Source of the DNA: Hemerocallis citrina
Taxonomy: Eukaryota; Streptophyta; Magnoliopsida; Asparagales; Asphodelaceae
Assembly (NCBI GenBank): GCA_017893485.1
Contig: CM030360.1
Coordinates: 151,591,712 to 151,655,711, forward strand
Reading direction: 5' to 3'
DNA length: 64,000 nt
Below the pieces are notes generated by a model that did not search any database, was not told the DNA's origin, and saw only the letters and a program-made list of their open reading frames with translations. Numbering within the stretch: the stretch's first letter is position 1; each line of letters begins with the position of its first letter. The position numbers and the translations under genes are program-made. Positions 38,341-51,490 of this stretch are shown here, piece after piece.

Positions 38341-38944
38341 GTAACCGGTTTTAGGTTATTGGATTAATGGATGCGAGTTGAATAGGATACAAGAGAAGAT
38401 AGGCTTATAGGGTTTAATAATAAATAAATCAATTAATATAATATAGTATCGATTAAACTTTATGCTTGTTCGATACGAAATTTACAATAATAATAACAAT
38501 AACAATTTCAAACAATTTATGTAGAATAGGTTAAAATCTGAAATTCGATTTTGGATTTCACAAAATAAATCAAATAATCAACTAGTAATAATAACAATAA
38601 TAGTAATAATCGTAATAATAATAATAATATATGTATATCAAAAAGCAAATTCGAGTTTAACGGATTTATTAAAATAGTCCAAACAATATATAATATAAAT
38701 AGTCGATCAATAAATTAAAATACACCGTTATTCGAAATAAGTATAATTTTTTAATAATAAAATGAAATATAAAATTTCTTAGTAACCAGAATAATATTTT
38801 GTTAAAATTCGATCAATCGAAAATGTAATTGTTGGAAAAAGAATTTAAAAGCGAGAAAAAAGATAAAATTTTTAAATACCAAAAATACACGGAAAATATG
38901 TATTTGCAAAAACAGGGGTTACACCTTAAAAAGAAATCCCGGCC

Positions 38945-38952
38945 TATATTTA
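38945..38952 (+). promoter_or_regulatory. Candidate TATA box of the plus-strand LTR
   Basis: TATATTTA is followed by a short leader and a splice-donor-like site about 150 bases on, as in the related minus-strand LTR. Confidence 0.4.
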
Positions 38953-40124
38953 GAGAGAGCAGCCGTTCCCCCACTGTTGAAAACCCAAAATTTAATTCCT
39001 CATTATTTTTCCTTGGAATTGGATCTTGAAGCTTTGGAAAAAGGGAGGAGGAGAAGGCTTTCTTAGTTCTTTGTTTCTTCAAGTTAATCTCTCCTAAAGG
39101 TGAGTGATGTGTTTATTTTGTTCTATACTTGTTGAGTATGATGACTTGTCTAGTAGGATGCATGCTAGAGTATTTTTTTGTTGATGTAGTAAATAAATGC
39201 AATGGGTAAGTGGTAATTTCTTTTAGTTGATGATATTTCATGTGACAAATTGATTTTTATGATTGCAAAAATAAGATGGGTTATTGGATAGATTACATGT
39301 TGAGATCTTATGGATTATAAATTTTGAAATAAATCTATTATGAGATGAATCTATGTAACTGGATAATCACACAACATCATCATGAAGGAATTAGAAATTG
39401 ATGTGAATCTATCATGTATGTTTAGCCGAAAATTTGCTATTGCACAGATCTGACTTTTCTTCATATACCATGCTGGGTTAATCATGTATGAATTGGTGTT
39501 GAATGTGTATGAAATTTATTGAATCTGACATCTAGTCGATAAAGACCAAATCTTTACTTATATGAGAGTTGTTTGACCTATATGGCAATTAAATTGCATC
39601 GTGAGTGACTAGTATACAATTCGATGGTGATCTCTTATGTCCATACTATTGAATGATGAACTATTAAGTTGCCGTTTTCCCCAATTTTTGTTCGTTGTTT
39701 TGAATGGGATTTATTGTTTTGAGTTGAATCTAATGAGAAGAAGAACTTAAGTTTAATTGATTGGAGATTTGGAGTATTGATTAATGAATACCTACTTCTT
39801 AATATATCTCAGTCTTGATGTATATGTATGCTTATATTTCTGTTGTGGAAGGATTTCGTGACTGTATTTACTGATATTTTCGAGAGTTTATGAAAAAGTC
39901 GTCTTTATAATTTTTTATTCAATATTGTGAATTAGAGTATTGATATTTTGTGAAGTTTATGAAAGAGTTTGATTTGGCATATGAACTGAGTTGGTTTTGG
40001 CCAAGATTGTGCCCATTTTATTGTAGATTTCATCATATGAATACATGTATTTTTATACATATATACGTATATCAGTTTTGTGAGAATTTCAAATTTTGGT
40101 GACTGCAGTGTTATACTACATATG

Positions 40125-40290
40125 TCGGTCGACTTCCAAGTCCCTGACTGTTGCCATTCATATACTGACAGTCGACTGCAGTGTTTATACAACATATGTC
40201 AGTCGACTGCCATGGTTTTGAGGATTGAGTTTTCTTTTGGACATTTTCAGTCGACTATGGCATTTTACACTATGACTAATGATCGACTGT
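40125..40290. repeat. Degenerate CAGTCGACTG repeats
   Basis: Four to five copies of CAGTCGACTG or a one-base variant occur in 165 bp. The same decamer is repeated in the TRIM LTRs near 8265 and 8820. Confidence 0.6.
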
Positions 40291-41821
40291 CATGCTCTGT
40301 TCTGCACTATTAATTTACTTTCTTCGAATCCAAGTTTCCTCAAACTTATGGATTATTGATTTACTGTTTCAAATATGGTTTTGCTACAGATTACTATATC
40401 TTCAGAGAGTTATGCTTTCGATTTGTTATAGAATTAAAATTCGTATTTCCACGGTTTTAGAAAGTGAAATATTTACATATTTAAAGAGTATGATGTTTAA
40501 CGATTTCTCTTGTGATTTCAAAGATGTAAACCTCAGCTTATTTTGGAAGATCAGTCTCAGATTTTCATAACCAGTTACTTGGGATTTGTAAGTATATGAC
40601 TTGGATTGGCTTGATTTGAAGAAGTTTTCTTAATATGAACAAGTTGACAATGAAATTAAGAGATTAAATAAAAGATTTGTGTTGTTACTTTGAGTTGTGA
40701 GTCTCTAGAGGTTGTGTGGGATCCTAGAATATCGGCAGTTGAGGTTTTGTGGTTTATGGCCAGTTGGGGCCTTGATATTGTTTAGTTGAGTTAAGTTCGG
40801 TAGGGTACACCAACTCCAGGAGAACTGTGGTTAATTAAATGAACTTAATAAGTATAAGAACAAGCACTAGATGAAGATATGATGAAACGGGAGCAAAATT
40901 TATAGACTCCAGGATGATCCGAGGAGTGAGATAATCCCCATTATTTCGGGATGATAGCTGAAATAGGCCACAGAATGATCCACGTGAGTGGAATTGGTCT
41001 CCAGTATTCCAAGGACGAGAGCGACGCTCATGGGATATTTGTGCAATGAGGGTTCTAAGATGACCTGCGGAGTGAGGCAATCCCCAGTATTCCGGGACGA
41101 TGGATGAAATAGGCCACGGAATGATCCACGTGAGTGGGATTGGCCTCCATTATTCCAAGGGCAAGAACCGATACTTGCAAAATGTCTAAATCTCGTAGTA
41201 TTCATTGCAGTAGGATAGTTGCATAACGTGGGATCGAACCCTATAAAGTGGAGAACGATAAGGGCTTGCACCGGATCTATGTAGAGCGGGGAGCATAGAT
41301 TCGACAAGTGTGCATTAGTTTTCATCATATGCATTTGTGATTTCCTTGACTTGATTTATGCTTGTTTTCTGTTTTCTACACTTCACACTTATCCTGGTTT
41401 ACTTGATGATTTATGTTTCATTTATGGTTATTTCATATTTTATTTGTTCTTTATGTTTCATTTAAGTTGTATTTTTTTTGAATATCACTCACACCGTTAT
41501 GGCTGACCCCTATAGTTTTTGGGGTTAGAGTTATCTCTAGCTTCATATTTCACAGGTAAATACTTTTAGGATGGAGTTGGGAGCATGTGGTAGAATGCTT
41601 TATGTTGTCGTATATGTTGTAAAAGATGTATAAATATGGAACTGTGTTGTAACATAAATTATAATTCAAGGTATTAATTTCCTCTGTGTTTTGTAAAAGA
41701 AATGATGTAATAAAAGTTTTAATTTTTCCTATATTTGTATTGTGAAATTATAATTGAGGTAGATACTAGAAATTGTGCCACATATTTCTAAGTTTATTTA
41801 TTGAAAATTCGGGGCGCTACA

Positions 41822-42130
41822 CTCCATCCCCTAATTTATCCTCTGTGATCTGTAACCAGCACATCTTTATTCTTTGCATCCTTATATAATTTTGAGAATG
41901 CGCTTTTTAACGGAATGTCTGAACAACATCTATCCTTCTAGAATCTACATTATTCACCATTTCCAATTCCGCATTTAGTTCCCAAATGAAACATATGCCC
42001 CAACTTCAAGATTAATTTCCAAAAGCAAGATGTTCTGTTCCAAAATGATAAGGTTGTTTACTGACTTTTGCTTTTAAAAAAAGATCCTCACGATGACTTT
42101 TTCTTTCTGATTGATAATTATACTCACAAT
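41822..42130. other. Short stretch between LTR and hAT, nothing recognised
   Basis: AT-rich, no coding signal. CTCACAAT at 42123-42130 is the left target-site copy of the hAT to its right. Confidence 0.5.
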
Positions 42131-42591
42131 TAGGGGTGTAAATTGAACAGGATTGTTCGTCATCCGTCTGAGTCCAGCTCGAGAAATGGCCCGACCGTGG
42201 ACCGTCCGAACTGTTATATGAACCGAATATGAATAAATTATTATGTACGATGCTTTACCGATCTCGGACTTGGTCACTGACTAGTCCGACTCGATTTTGT
42301 CCGTGAACCCAAGCAATTCCTTTCCCAAATAAGCCCACCCTTCTTATAAGTTAGAACCAAAGCAATCATTGACTATGGTTTTGACTTTGGAAGGTGGTTC
42401 CAAGGATTCTTGAATGACGCAGTAAGTTTGTCAATTTCCAATGCTGGAAATTCTCAAAAATAAAGAGCCACTAGGTCCTTCTAGTCTTCTAGCTTCTCAG
42501 TTCTCACCTCTCTGCTCTTTAGCCCTGTGACTCTCTCTCGGTCTCTCTGTCTTTTTGGCTTCTCCCCCCATCCCAAATTGAATTTTTTGTG

Positions 42592-43314
42592 GTACTGACC
42601 CACTTTTTGAAAATATTTGGGGTCTGACCCACTTTCGAAAACAATTAGCTATCTAACACAGTTTTGGACATGTCAGCATAAGCCGTTATTGAAAATAACG
42701 GCATATAAATAACATATCATCATTTTACTTTTTTTTTGCATTATTTTACTTTTTTTTTGCATGCCGTTATTTGGAGTAACGGCATCAGTATATTTCTCAT
42801 ACGAGCATGAATCTTCTGACTTGGAAAAAATTCTAAGTGTTGAAATAACTTATAAATAATGCCATTATCCCCAAGAACGGCATTCGAATTACTGATGTGG
42901 TTATTGAAAATAACGACATCAGTTCTAATAAAATGAACTGTTGCATTTGTTTGGAACAGCGGCAACAGTTCATTTTATTATAACTGATGCCGTTATCTCC
43001 AATAACGACATCAGTAATTCGAATGTCGTTCTTGGGGATAACGACATTATTTATAAATTGTTCAGCACTTAGAATTTTTTCCAAGTCAGAAGATTCACGC
43101 TCGTATGAGAAATATATTGATGCCGTTACTCCAAATAACGACATGCAAAAAAAAATGTAAAATGATGTCATTATTGCAAATAGCGGCATATAAATAATCT
43201 ATGCCATTATTTCTAATAACGGCTTATGCTGACGTGTCCAAAACTGGGTCAGATCGCTAATTATTTTCGAAAGTGGGTCAGACCCCCAAATATTTTCAAA
43301 AAGTGGGTCAGTAC
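42592..43314. repeat. 723-bp near-perfect palindrome (foldback element)
   Basis: The two halves are complementary from GTACTGACCCACTTTTTG at each outer edge to a centre near 42953, with scattered mismatches and small indels. Within each arm CCGTTATT / AATAACGG palindromes recur about every 60-100 bp. There is no coding capacity beyond mirror-image open frames. It behaves like a foldback transposon; 9-bp flanks do not match. Confidence 0.9.
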
Positions 43315-44264
43315 AACAAATCTTTCTTCCAAATTCCCATTATTCCCCGATTTCTAATATCAATTACTCTACCAACTTGATTTCCAAAATCAGTTAGACT
43401 CTTGAGTTCCTACAATATCTCATTAAATTAGACTAAATCATGGAAAATATTGATTGGTTTTCAATCCATATCAATATCAACATCTACATAAATACCCACC
43501 ACAAGAAAACCTAATTCATGCTACCATTTTGATCCATCACCATCGGATCACCCGCAGTCTCGTTGGCGCCGCTGATTTTTTCTCTCTGTTCATTCCTCCA
43601 GGCTCCAACTTCAGTATGGCTTCTCTACCACCACCAGATTCGAGTAAGTGAATGAATTAATTTTTTTCCATTATTTTTGCCGATGAAATTTCGCTTTATT
43701 AGTTGTTGGTTCCTGTGGGCGTTGTTTAGATCTAGGGTTATTTAAGTGCAAATAACGGTGGATACTTTGTGTGATTCGATCTGATTGTGTGCGTGTGAGA
43801 GTCTGTAGATATATTTCAATCGGTTTATGAAATGTACATATATTCATTCGGTTTATGAAATGTACATATATTTCATTCGGTTTATGAATATATTGATATA
43901 TTCTAGTTGATTTTAGAGTGTTGTGGTTTCTGATCTATTGTAATGTTATGTGGATTTGTCAAAGGACTTGAGTTAGATCTAAAATATCATAGTTTAACTA
44001 TAATAGATATTATAGCTTTTAATTTAAAGTGTGATGAATCCTGAAGAGCTGAAAGGAGAAAATATTTCCATTTTCTAATAACATTTTCCATTTAATTTCC
44101 ATTTTGTTTTCTTTAAATGCCGCATGACAAATACATTTCGTTTTCTATGAATGTTATTTTCATTTTAATTGTACTGTCCTGATTCTTGAAGTGGGTTGAA
44201 TACACTTAGCAGTTAACACTTACAGGTGAGTTATCTTGGTAAAATGATATGCATTAGTGTTCAC

Positions 44265-47200
44265 AAGGGATGGCATTCGGGCCACTCGGGTCAGGCCGGG
44301 CCGGGTTAGACCGGGCTTTGCCCAGTCCCGGGCCTACCCGAGCCGGGCTCAAAGCTTATGCGGGCCGGGTCGGGCCGGTGTTTAGGGGGAATTTTTTTTG
44401 TAATATATTAAAGATGAAATTTTAAATTGTAATTTAATAAAAATTGCAAAGAATAAAATTTCATAAATAAATGAAGTACATGAATAACTGAAGTTCATGA
44501 TTTAATAAATTTGAAATTCTTAAATAAAACGAAGTACATGAATAAAATTCCATACAAATTAGATCAAATTACAAAACAAGGGACTTACTTGAATTTAAAG
44601 ATCGAGATGGCCTCTATTTAGATTGAAGAGAAGGCATTGGACTACTGTCGTGCACTTCTACTTAACCTAAATATAGAATCACATCACCCTAAATTTCCTA
44701 ATTAATTACAATATATTGAACATCATTTTAATGTAAATTGACTAAATGTAATCGTTCAGTCATCGCTACTTGTTGATCCAGCTTGTGCTTCAAGTAAGTC
44801 TTGGGTCCTCTCTTCCGCTTTCATCCAATCTTCGGCGCATACAACATCTTCAAATTTTTGGCTGTCAATTGGTTCCTGTTTGGCTCATTATCTTGCCACC
44901 AAGAGAAAAATCACTTTCCGATGCAACGGTTGACACCGGTGTTGTTAGCAAATCTCTAGCCATACGAGAAAGAATACTAATTGCTTCATTACTCTTCCAA
45001 AACTCAAACACATCTTCTAAATCTTCAACTGTACTTTGTGCATTATACCAATTCAACTCATTTGGTGAATTAGTTCTTGGTTTTTTTGATTTAATAAGAT
45101 TTAAAATACTACTACTAGCATGACTCTTTCCTTTTGCTAATAAAGAGGAAGAAGAAGAAGAAGAATGGTCATTTTGTGTTTGTGTTTGTGTTTGTGTAGT
45201 GTTAGATGAATAAAGTCTATCATAAGAATCATATAACGTAGTCAAAATATTCTAAAATTTACGAGTAAAAGCAACATGATCAAAATCTTTTATTGCATCG
45301 TATGGTGCATAAGTGTAAAAAATTTCAATTAAATTTTTTGTACCATCTAATTTAATCATAGGATTCATTACATTAGCTACACAATATAACATAGGAAGTG
45401 GATGAAAATATTTTTAAATTTTAATATATGCCGCATTTACCATATCTCCAATAAATGGGCCATTTTGCAAATCTTTAATTGTTGTCATCATTGTCACAAT
45501 TTCAAGAAAAATACGACTAGATGTAGATGAATATGTTTTTGAAAATTGTAAAGTTGCATCGTTAAAAGGTTCTAAAAGTTTAAATAAACTATCGGCAAAA
45601 AACCAAAATCATCATCTAACATACAATTTTGTATACCCATTGCAACACAAAAATCTCTAAGATTAAAACGATAATGAAGAACAACACCTAATAATTCAAA
45701 GGTATAATTCCAACGATGTCTAACATCTTTAGGAAAACGTTCACATACAATTCCTCTAAGTTTACACCAATCATAAAAAGCTTGATAAATTGGACCACTC
45801 AATGTAATATAATGTACACATCTCTCATTGCATCAAGTTTATCATTTTCATAATTTAGTGCCCCTTGCACACAAAGATTTAAAATGTGACAAGCACACCT
45901 AACATGAAAAATTTCGGGTTCTATAGGATCTAAAGTAATTTTCAAGCTCTCAATTGCCTTAGTATTGTTGGAGGCGTTATCAAAACCAATAGCAAAAACT
46001 TTATCATAAATACAAAAATTGTTACATACTTCCATAATGTGTGTGGCTATAATTTCACCCTTATGTGGGTACCTAACATATCCAAATTAAATTATCCTCT
46101 TTTGAAGTACCCAATCCAAATCTATCCAATGACATGTTACACACATCATCAGAACGCCGTTTACTCCAACCCACCCATCCGATGTCAATGAAACTCTAGT
46201 GTTTAGTGATTTTAGTGTTGCTATCAAAAAATCCTTAGTTTCATTGTAAACTACTTTACAATCACCCTTAACTACATTTCTAGCTATCTTTTTATATTGG
46301 GGGTTGAAGGAGGTTTGTACAAAAGTCTCTACATATTTTTTTTCTCACCAAATGAATATGGTAATTCACCCCTAATTACTAACTTAGCCATTCCCTACGA
46401 ACGATATCGTGATCGTAGCTTTGACTATCTACTTGACCGGTTCTAGGACGTATTTTTTGTTATGTGAGATTGTCTTTCGAAAATTGTGGTTGACATTTGC
46501 TTAAGTGACGTTGAAGTGTACCCGTGCCCGATCCTAATTTAAACTTATCTGGTGTTTGACACTTCTTACATATTTTAAGTCCTACACTCTTATCATTTTG
46601 TAAAGGGACAAAATTGAAATAATTGTGTAGTTCGGAAGTAGTCCCTCTAGTTTTCCTTGATGTTAGAGAATGACCTTGTTCCGATGGTTGTGGTTCTACA
46701 TGATTTTCTATTTCTATAGGATTTGAGTGTGTTTCATTTATATCGGGAAAACTATCATAATTCATGAATGTTTCTTCACTATCTATATATGGATTTGGAA
46801 GGGAAGGAATGTTATGACTAGTGGATTCTTAACCACTATGTCTACCACCACCGCGTGATCGATTAGAGGCCATTTAACTATAAAAAACTAGTGTATGTAA
46901 AAAATAGAGAGAAAACAATAACTAAATGTATGGAAACTGATAATTAAAAACAAACAACAATCTATCTCAATTAAAAATTAACAACAATATCAAGAACTAG
47001 TGAGTGAGTAGTGTATATTTCTTTTACCACTTTACCAAAATTAAAAATAAAATCTAAAAAAATGAGAGGAAGAAGATCAAGATAACCCAAATTATATGAG
47101 AATAATGAATAATCAACTATGTTAATTCTACAAATTAAAATTATACTAAAATAATGTAAGAAAGTTGAGACTTGAGAGCTAGGAGTAGAAGTAGTATTGA

Positions 47201-47725
47201 TTGTCCTTGTTGAATGTTGATGAGTTGTTCACTTGATTGTTGTTGATTTTCCTTCCTTCAAAATGTAGAGAAATTTGATCTTGATCACTTGAGAGAGTGT
47301 TGATCACCTAATTGTTGTTGTCGATTGGAGAAATAGTAGAGAGAATGAGATATTTGAGTGAATTAGTGAAGAGAAAGGAAAGAAATGGCATGGTATTTAT
47401 TGAAAATGCCATATTTTTGATTTCCTAAAGTACCCCCCAAAACTAGCCAGTATAAATCCGTTGGGGGGCTTTTTGTAATTTTAATTTTTAATTTCTTTTT
47501 TATTTTCTGAAAGAAAAAAAAACTGGCCAACGGTCGGCCCGGACCGGCCCGCGCCCGGGCGGGCCGGTTCAGCCGGTCCCGGGCCTTGTGCGGGCCGGGC
47601 CTAACCGGGCTAAATGCCAAAAAATTGGCACCGTACCAGACAGGGTATTAAGGGGGCCGGTTCGCGGTTAAGTCCGGAAATGAGGCGAGCCAGGCCAGGC
47701 CGGCCTGGACCTGATGCCATCCTTA
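44265..47725 (-). mobile_element. Nested hAT copy A
   Basis: Ends AAGGGATGGCA and TGCCATCCTTA. The flanks GTGTTCAC (44257-44264) and GTGTTAAC (47726-47733) match at seven of eight bases. Both subterminal regions are dense in GGCCGG/CCGGGC. It lacks a roughly 90-bp segment (containing CCCCAAGTATGGGGG) present at the left of copies B and C. Confidence 0.88.
44756..46873 (-). pseudogene. hAT transposase pseudogene A
   Basis: Minus-strand gene of about 706 codons from MASNRSRGGGRHS (46873) to GSTSSDD and TGA (44756). BED finger: CKKCQTPDKFKLGSGTGT with LQRHLSKC. Catalytic-region DGWVG near 46170, CACHILNLCVQ at 45890, hATC motif ARDLLTTPVSTVASESDF near 44930. Stops and frameshifts occur, for example after SKDNLT, near 46080 and 45800, so three or four blocks remain. 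It is an Ac-like, RICESLEEPER-type protein; length is near normal. Confidence 0.85.
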
Positions 47726-47930
47726 GTGTTAACATGCAAAACCTAGGGATGGCATTCGGGCCACTCGGGCCGGGCCGGGTCAGGTTAGACCGGGCTTTGC
47801 CCGGTCCCGGGCCTACTTAGGCCAGGCTCGAAGCTTACGGGGGCCGGGCCGGGCCGGGCTCAAGGTTGAAAACCTTGGCGCGGACCTGGCCCCCAGCCCC
47901 AAGTATGGGGGCCGGGCCGAGCCAGTGTTT
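47520..47930. repeat. GC-rich A/B junction island
   Basis: Back-to-back subterminal regions of copies A and B form a block packed with CCGGGC/GCCCGG motifs in both orientations. The spacer between element ends is GTGTTAACATGCAAAACC (47726-47743). Confidence 0.75.
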
Positions 47931-50900
47931 AGGGAGATTTTTTTTTTTGTAATATATTAAAGATGAAGTCTTAAATTGTAATTTAATAAGAATTGCAAAG
48001 AATAAAATTTCATACATAAATGAAGTACATGAATAACTGAAGTTCATGATTTAATAAATTTGAAATTCTTAAATAAAACGAAGTACATGAATAAAATTCC
48101 ATACAAATTAGATCAAATTACAAAACAAGGGAATTACTTGAATTTAAAGATTGAGATGGCCTCTATTTAGATTGAAGAGAAGGCATTGGACTACTGTCGT
48201 GCACTTCTACTTAACCTAAATATAGAATCTCATCACCCTAAATTTTCCAATTAATTACAATATATTGAACATCATTTTAATGTAAATTGACTAAATGTAA
48301 TCGTTTAGTCATCGCTACTTGTTGATCCAGCTTGTGCTTCAAGTAAGTCTTGGGTCCTCTCTTCTGCTCTCATCCAATCTTCAGCGCATACTAGCATCTT
48401 CAAATTTTTGGCTGTCAATCGGTTCCTGTTCGGGCTCATTATCTTGCCACCAAGAGAAAAATCAGTTTCCGATGCAACGGTAGATACCGGTGTTGTTAGC
48501 AAATCTCTAGCTATACGAGAAAGAATATTAAAAATTGCTTCATTACTCTTCCAAAACTCTAACACATCTTCTAAATCATCAACTGTACTTTGTGCATTAT
48601 ACAAATTTAACTCATTTGGTGAATTAGTTCTTGGTTTTTTTGATTTAATAAGATTTAAAACACTACTACTAGCATGACTCTTTCCTTTTGCTAATAAGGA
48701 GGAGGAAGAAGAAGAACAATGGTCATTTTGTGTTTGTGTTTGTGTTTGTGTAGTGTTAGATGAATAAAGTCTATCATAAGAATCATATAACGTAGTCAAA
48801 ATATTCTAAAATTTACGAGTAAAAGCAACATGATCAAAATCTTTTATTGCATCGTGTGGTGCATAAGTGTAAAAAAATTTCAATTAAATTTTTTGTACCA
48901 TCTAATTTAATCATAGGATTCATTACATTAGCTACACAATATAACATAGGAAGTGGATGAAAATATTTTTAAATTTTAATATATGCCGCATTTACCATAT
49001 CTCCAATAAATGGGTCATTTTGCAAATCTTTAATTATTGTCATCATAGTCACAATTTCAAGTAAAATACGACTAGATGTAGATGATTATGTTTTTAAAAA
49101 TTATAAAGTTGCATCGTTAAAAGGTTCTAAAAATTTATACAAACTATCGGCAAAAAACAAAAAATCATCATCTAACATACAATTTTGCATACCCATTGCA
49201 ACACAAAAATCTCTAAGATTAAAACGATAATGAAGAACAACACCTAACAATTCAAAGGTAGAATTCCAACGATGTCTAACATCTTTAGGAAAACGTTTAC
49301 ATACAAATCCCCTAAGTTTACACCAATCATGAAAAGGTTGATAAATTGGACCATTCAATGTAATATAAAGTACACAATCTCTAATTGCATCAAGTTTATC
49401 ATTTCCATATTTTAGTGCAACTTGCACACAAAGATTTAAAATGTGACAAGCACACCTAACATAAAAAATTTCAGCTTCTATAGGATCTAAAGTAATTTCC
49501 AAGCTCTCAATTGCCTTAGTATTGTTGGAGGCATTATCAAATCCAATAGCAAAAACTTTAACATAAATACAAAATTGTTACATGCTTCCATAATGTGTGG
49601 TTATAATTTCACCCTTATGTGGGTACCTAACATATCCAAATGAAATTATCCTCTTTTGAAGTACCTAATCCGAATCTATCCAATCACATGTTACACACAT
49701 CATCGGAACACCATTTACTCCAACCCACCCATCCGATGTCAATGAAACTCTAGTGTTTAGTGATTTTAGTGTTGCTATCAAAAATTTCTTAGTCTCATTG
49801 TAAACTAATTTACAATCACCCTTAACTACATTTCTAGCAATCTTTTTATATTGGGGGTTGAAGGAGGTTTGTACAAAAGTCTCTATATATTTTTTTTCAC
49901 CAAACGAATATGGTAATTCACCTCTAATTACTAACTTAGCCATTTTCCTACGAACGGTATCGTGATCATAGCTATGACTATCTACTTGACCGGTTCTAGG
50001 ATGTATTTTTTGTTGTGTGAGATTGTCTTTCGAAAATTGTGGTTGAGATTTGCTTAAGTGACGTTGAAGTGTACCCGTGCCCGATCCTAATTTAAACTTA
50101 TATGGTGTTTGACACTTCTTACATATTTTAAGTCCTACACTCTTATCATTTTGTGAAGGGACAAAATTGAAATAATTGTGTACTTCGGAAGTGGTCCCTC
50201 TAGTTTTCCTTGATGTTAGAGAAGGACCTTGTTCCAATGGTTGTGTATCTACATGATCTTCTATTTCTATAGGATTTGAGTGTGTTTCATTCATATCGGG
50301 AAAACTATCATAATTCATGAATGTTTCTTCACTATCTATATATGGATTTGGAAGAAAAAGAATGTTATGACTAGTGAATTTTTGACTACTATGTCTACCA
50401 CCACCGCGTGATCGATTAAAGACCATTTAACTATAAAAAACTAGTGTATGTAAAAAATAGAGAGAAAACAACAACTCAATGTATGGCAACTAATAATTAA
50501 AAACAAACAACAATCTATCTCAATTAAAAATTGACAACAATATCAAGAACTAGTGAGTGAGTAGTGTATGTTTCTTTTACCACTTTACCAAAATTAAAAA
50601 TAAAATCTAAAAAAATGAGAGAAAGAAAATCAAGAAAACCCAAATTATATGAGAATAATGAATAATCAAGTATGTTAATTCTACAAATTAAAATTATACT
50701 AAAATACCGTAAGAAAGTTGAGACTTGAGAGCTAGGAGAAGAAGTGGTATTGATTGTTGTTGTTGAATGTTGATGAGTTGTTCACTTGATTGTTGTTGAT
50801 TTTCTTTCCTTCAAAATGTAGAGAAATTTGATCTTGATCACTTAAGAGAGTGTTGGTCACCTAATTGTTGTTGTTGATTGGAGAAATACTAGAGAGAATG

Positions 50901-51275
50901 AGATATTTGAGTGAATTAGAGAAGAGAAAGGCAAGAAATGGTATGGTATTCATAGAAAATGCCATTTTTTTATTTCCTAAAGTACCCCCCAAAACTAGCC
51001 AGTATAAATCCGTTGGGGGGCCTTTTTGTAATTTTAATTTAATTTTTTTTTATTTTATGAAAAAAAATAAAACTGGCCAACGGTCGGCCCGGACCGGCCC
51101 GAGCCCGGGGGGGCCGGTTCAGCCGATCCCGGGCCTTGAGCGGGACGAGCCTAACTGGGCTAAATGCCGAAAAATTGGGACCGGACCAGACCGAGTATTA
51201 AGGGGGCCGGTTCGCGGTTTAGCCCGGAAATGAGGCGAGCCGGGCCGGGCTGGCCCGGATCTGATGCCATACCTA
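47744..51275 (-). mobile_element. Nested hAT copy B (chimeric)
   Basis: Ends TAGGGATGGCA and TGCCATACCTA. The left flank GCAAAACC equals that of copy C; the right flank GCGTTAAC resembles that of copy A. The two flanks do not match each other, so B has no target duplication of its own. The left subterminal segment matches C and the far right matches A. Confidence 0.85.
48305..50426 (-). pseudogene. hAT transposase pseudogene B (best preserved)
   Basis: Minus strand from MVFNRSRGGGRHSSQK (50426) to GSTSSDD and stop (48305), about 707 codons. The first 253 codons are uninterrupted and include the BED region (CKKCQTPYKFKLGSGTGT, LQRHLSKS: the last zinc ligand Cys is now Ser) and SLTSDGWVGVNGVPMMCVTC. 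The last 164 codons are also open, with ARDLLTTPVSTVASETDF and LVCAEDWMRAEERTQDLLEA. The middle has stops and frameshifts near 49660, 49500-49560 and 49090-48800. Confidence 0.87.
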
Positions 51276-51490
51276 GCGTTAACATGCAAAACCTAGGGAT
51301 GGCATTCGGGCTACTCGGCCCGGGCCGGGCCGGGTTAGACCGGGCTTACCTGGGCCGGGCTTAAAGCTTACGCGAGCCGGGCCGGGCCGGGCTCAACGTT
51401 GAAAACCTTGACCCGGACCTGGCCCCCGGCCCCAAGTATGGGGGTCGGGCCAGTTCAGGCCGGTTCGCGGGCCGGGCCGGGGAGTTGTTT
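51070..51490. repeat. GC-rich B/C junction island
   Basis: Same structure as the A/B island, with spacer GCGTTAACATGCAAAACC (51276-51293). Confidence 0.75.

Larger units (their letters stand above)
38341..41821 (+). repeat. Diverged plus-strand LTR of the giant-LTR family
   Basis: It ends ATTCGGGGCGCTACA at 41821, the inverse of the start at 5184. From right to left it matches the giant LTR in order: the ATATGTGGCACAATTT block (41750-41790), the GTTATGGCTGACCCC and GGGGTTAGAG blocks (41497-41535), the inverted U5 tandem repeats (40890-41180), a splice-donor-like AAAGGTGAGTGATG (39096) and a TATA (38945). No PBS or internal region follows, so it is a solo or truncated LTR. The left end is not defined. 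Confidence 0.65.

Noticed and set aside
41822..41834. Purine tract on the minus strand next to TGTAGCGCCCC, which would make the LTR at 41821 a minus-strand 3' LTR
   Set aside because: The homologous end at 30219 is followed by a clear PBS, so this is the U5 side. The TATA and splice-donor-like site order also fit the plus strand. The tract is probably fortuitous.
42741..43189. Two similar minus-strand frames rich in Phe/Ile
   Set aside because: They are mirror translations of the two arms of the 723-bp palindrome.
47363..47820. Gly/Pro/Arg-rich frames at hAT ends
   Set aside because: They translate CCGGGC subterminal repeats.
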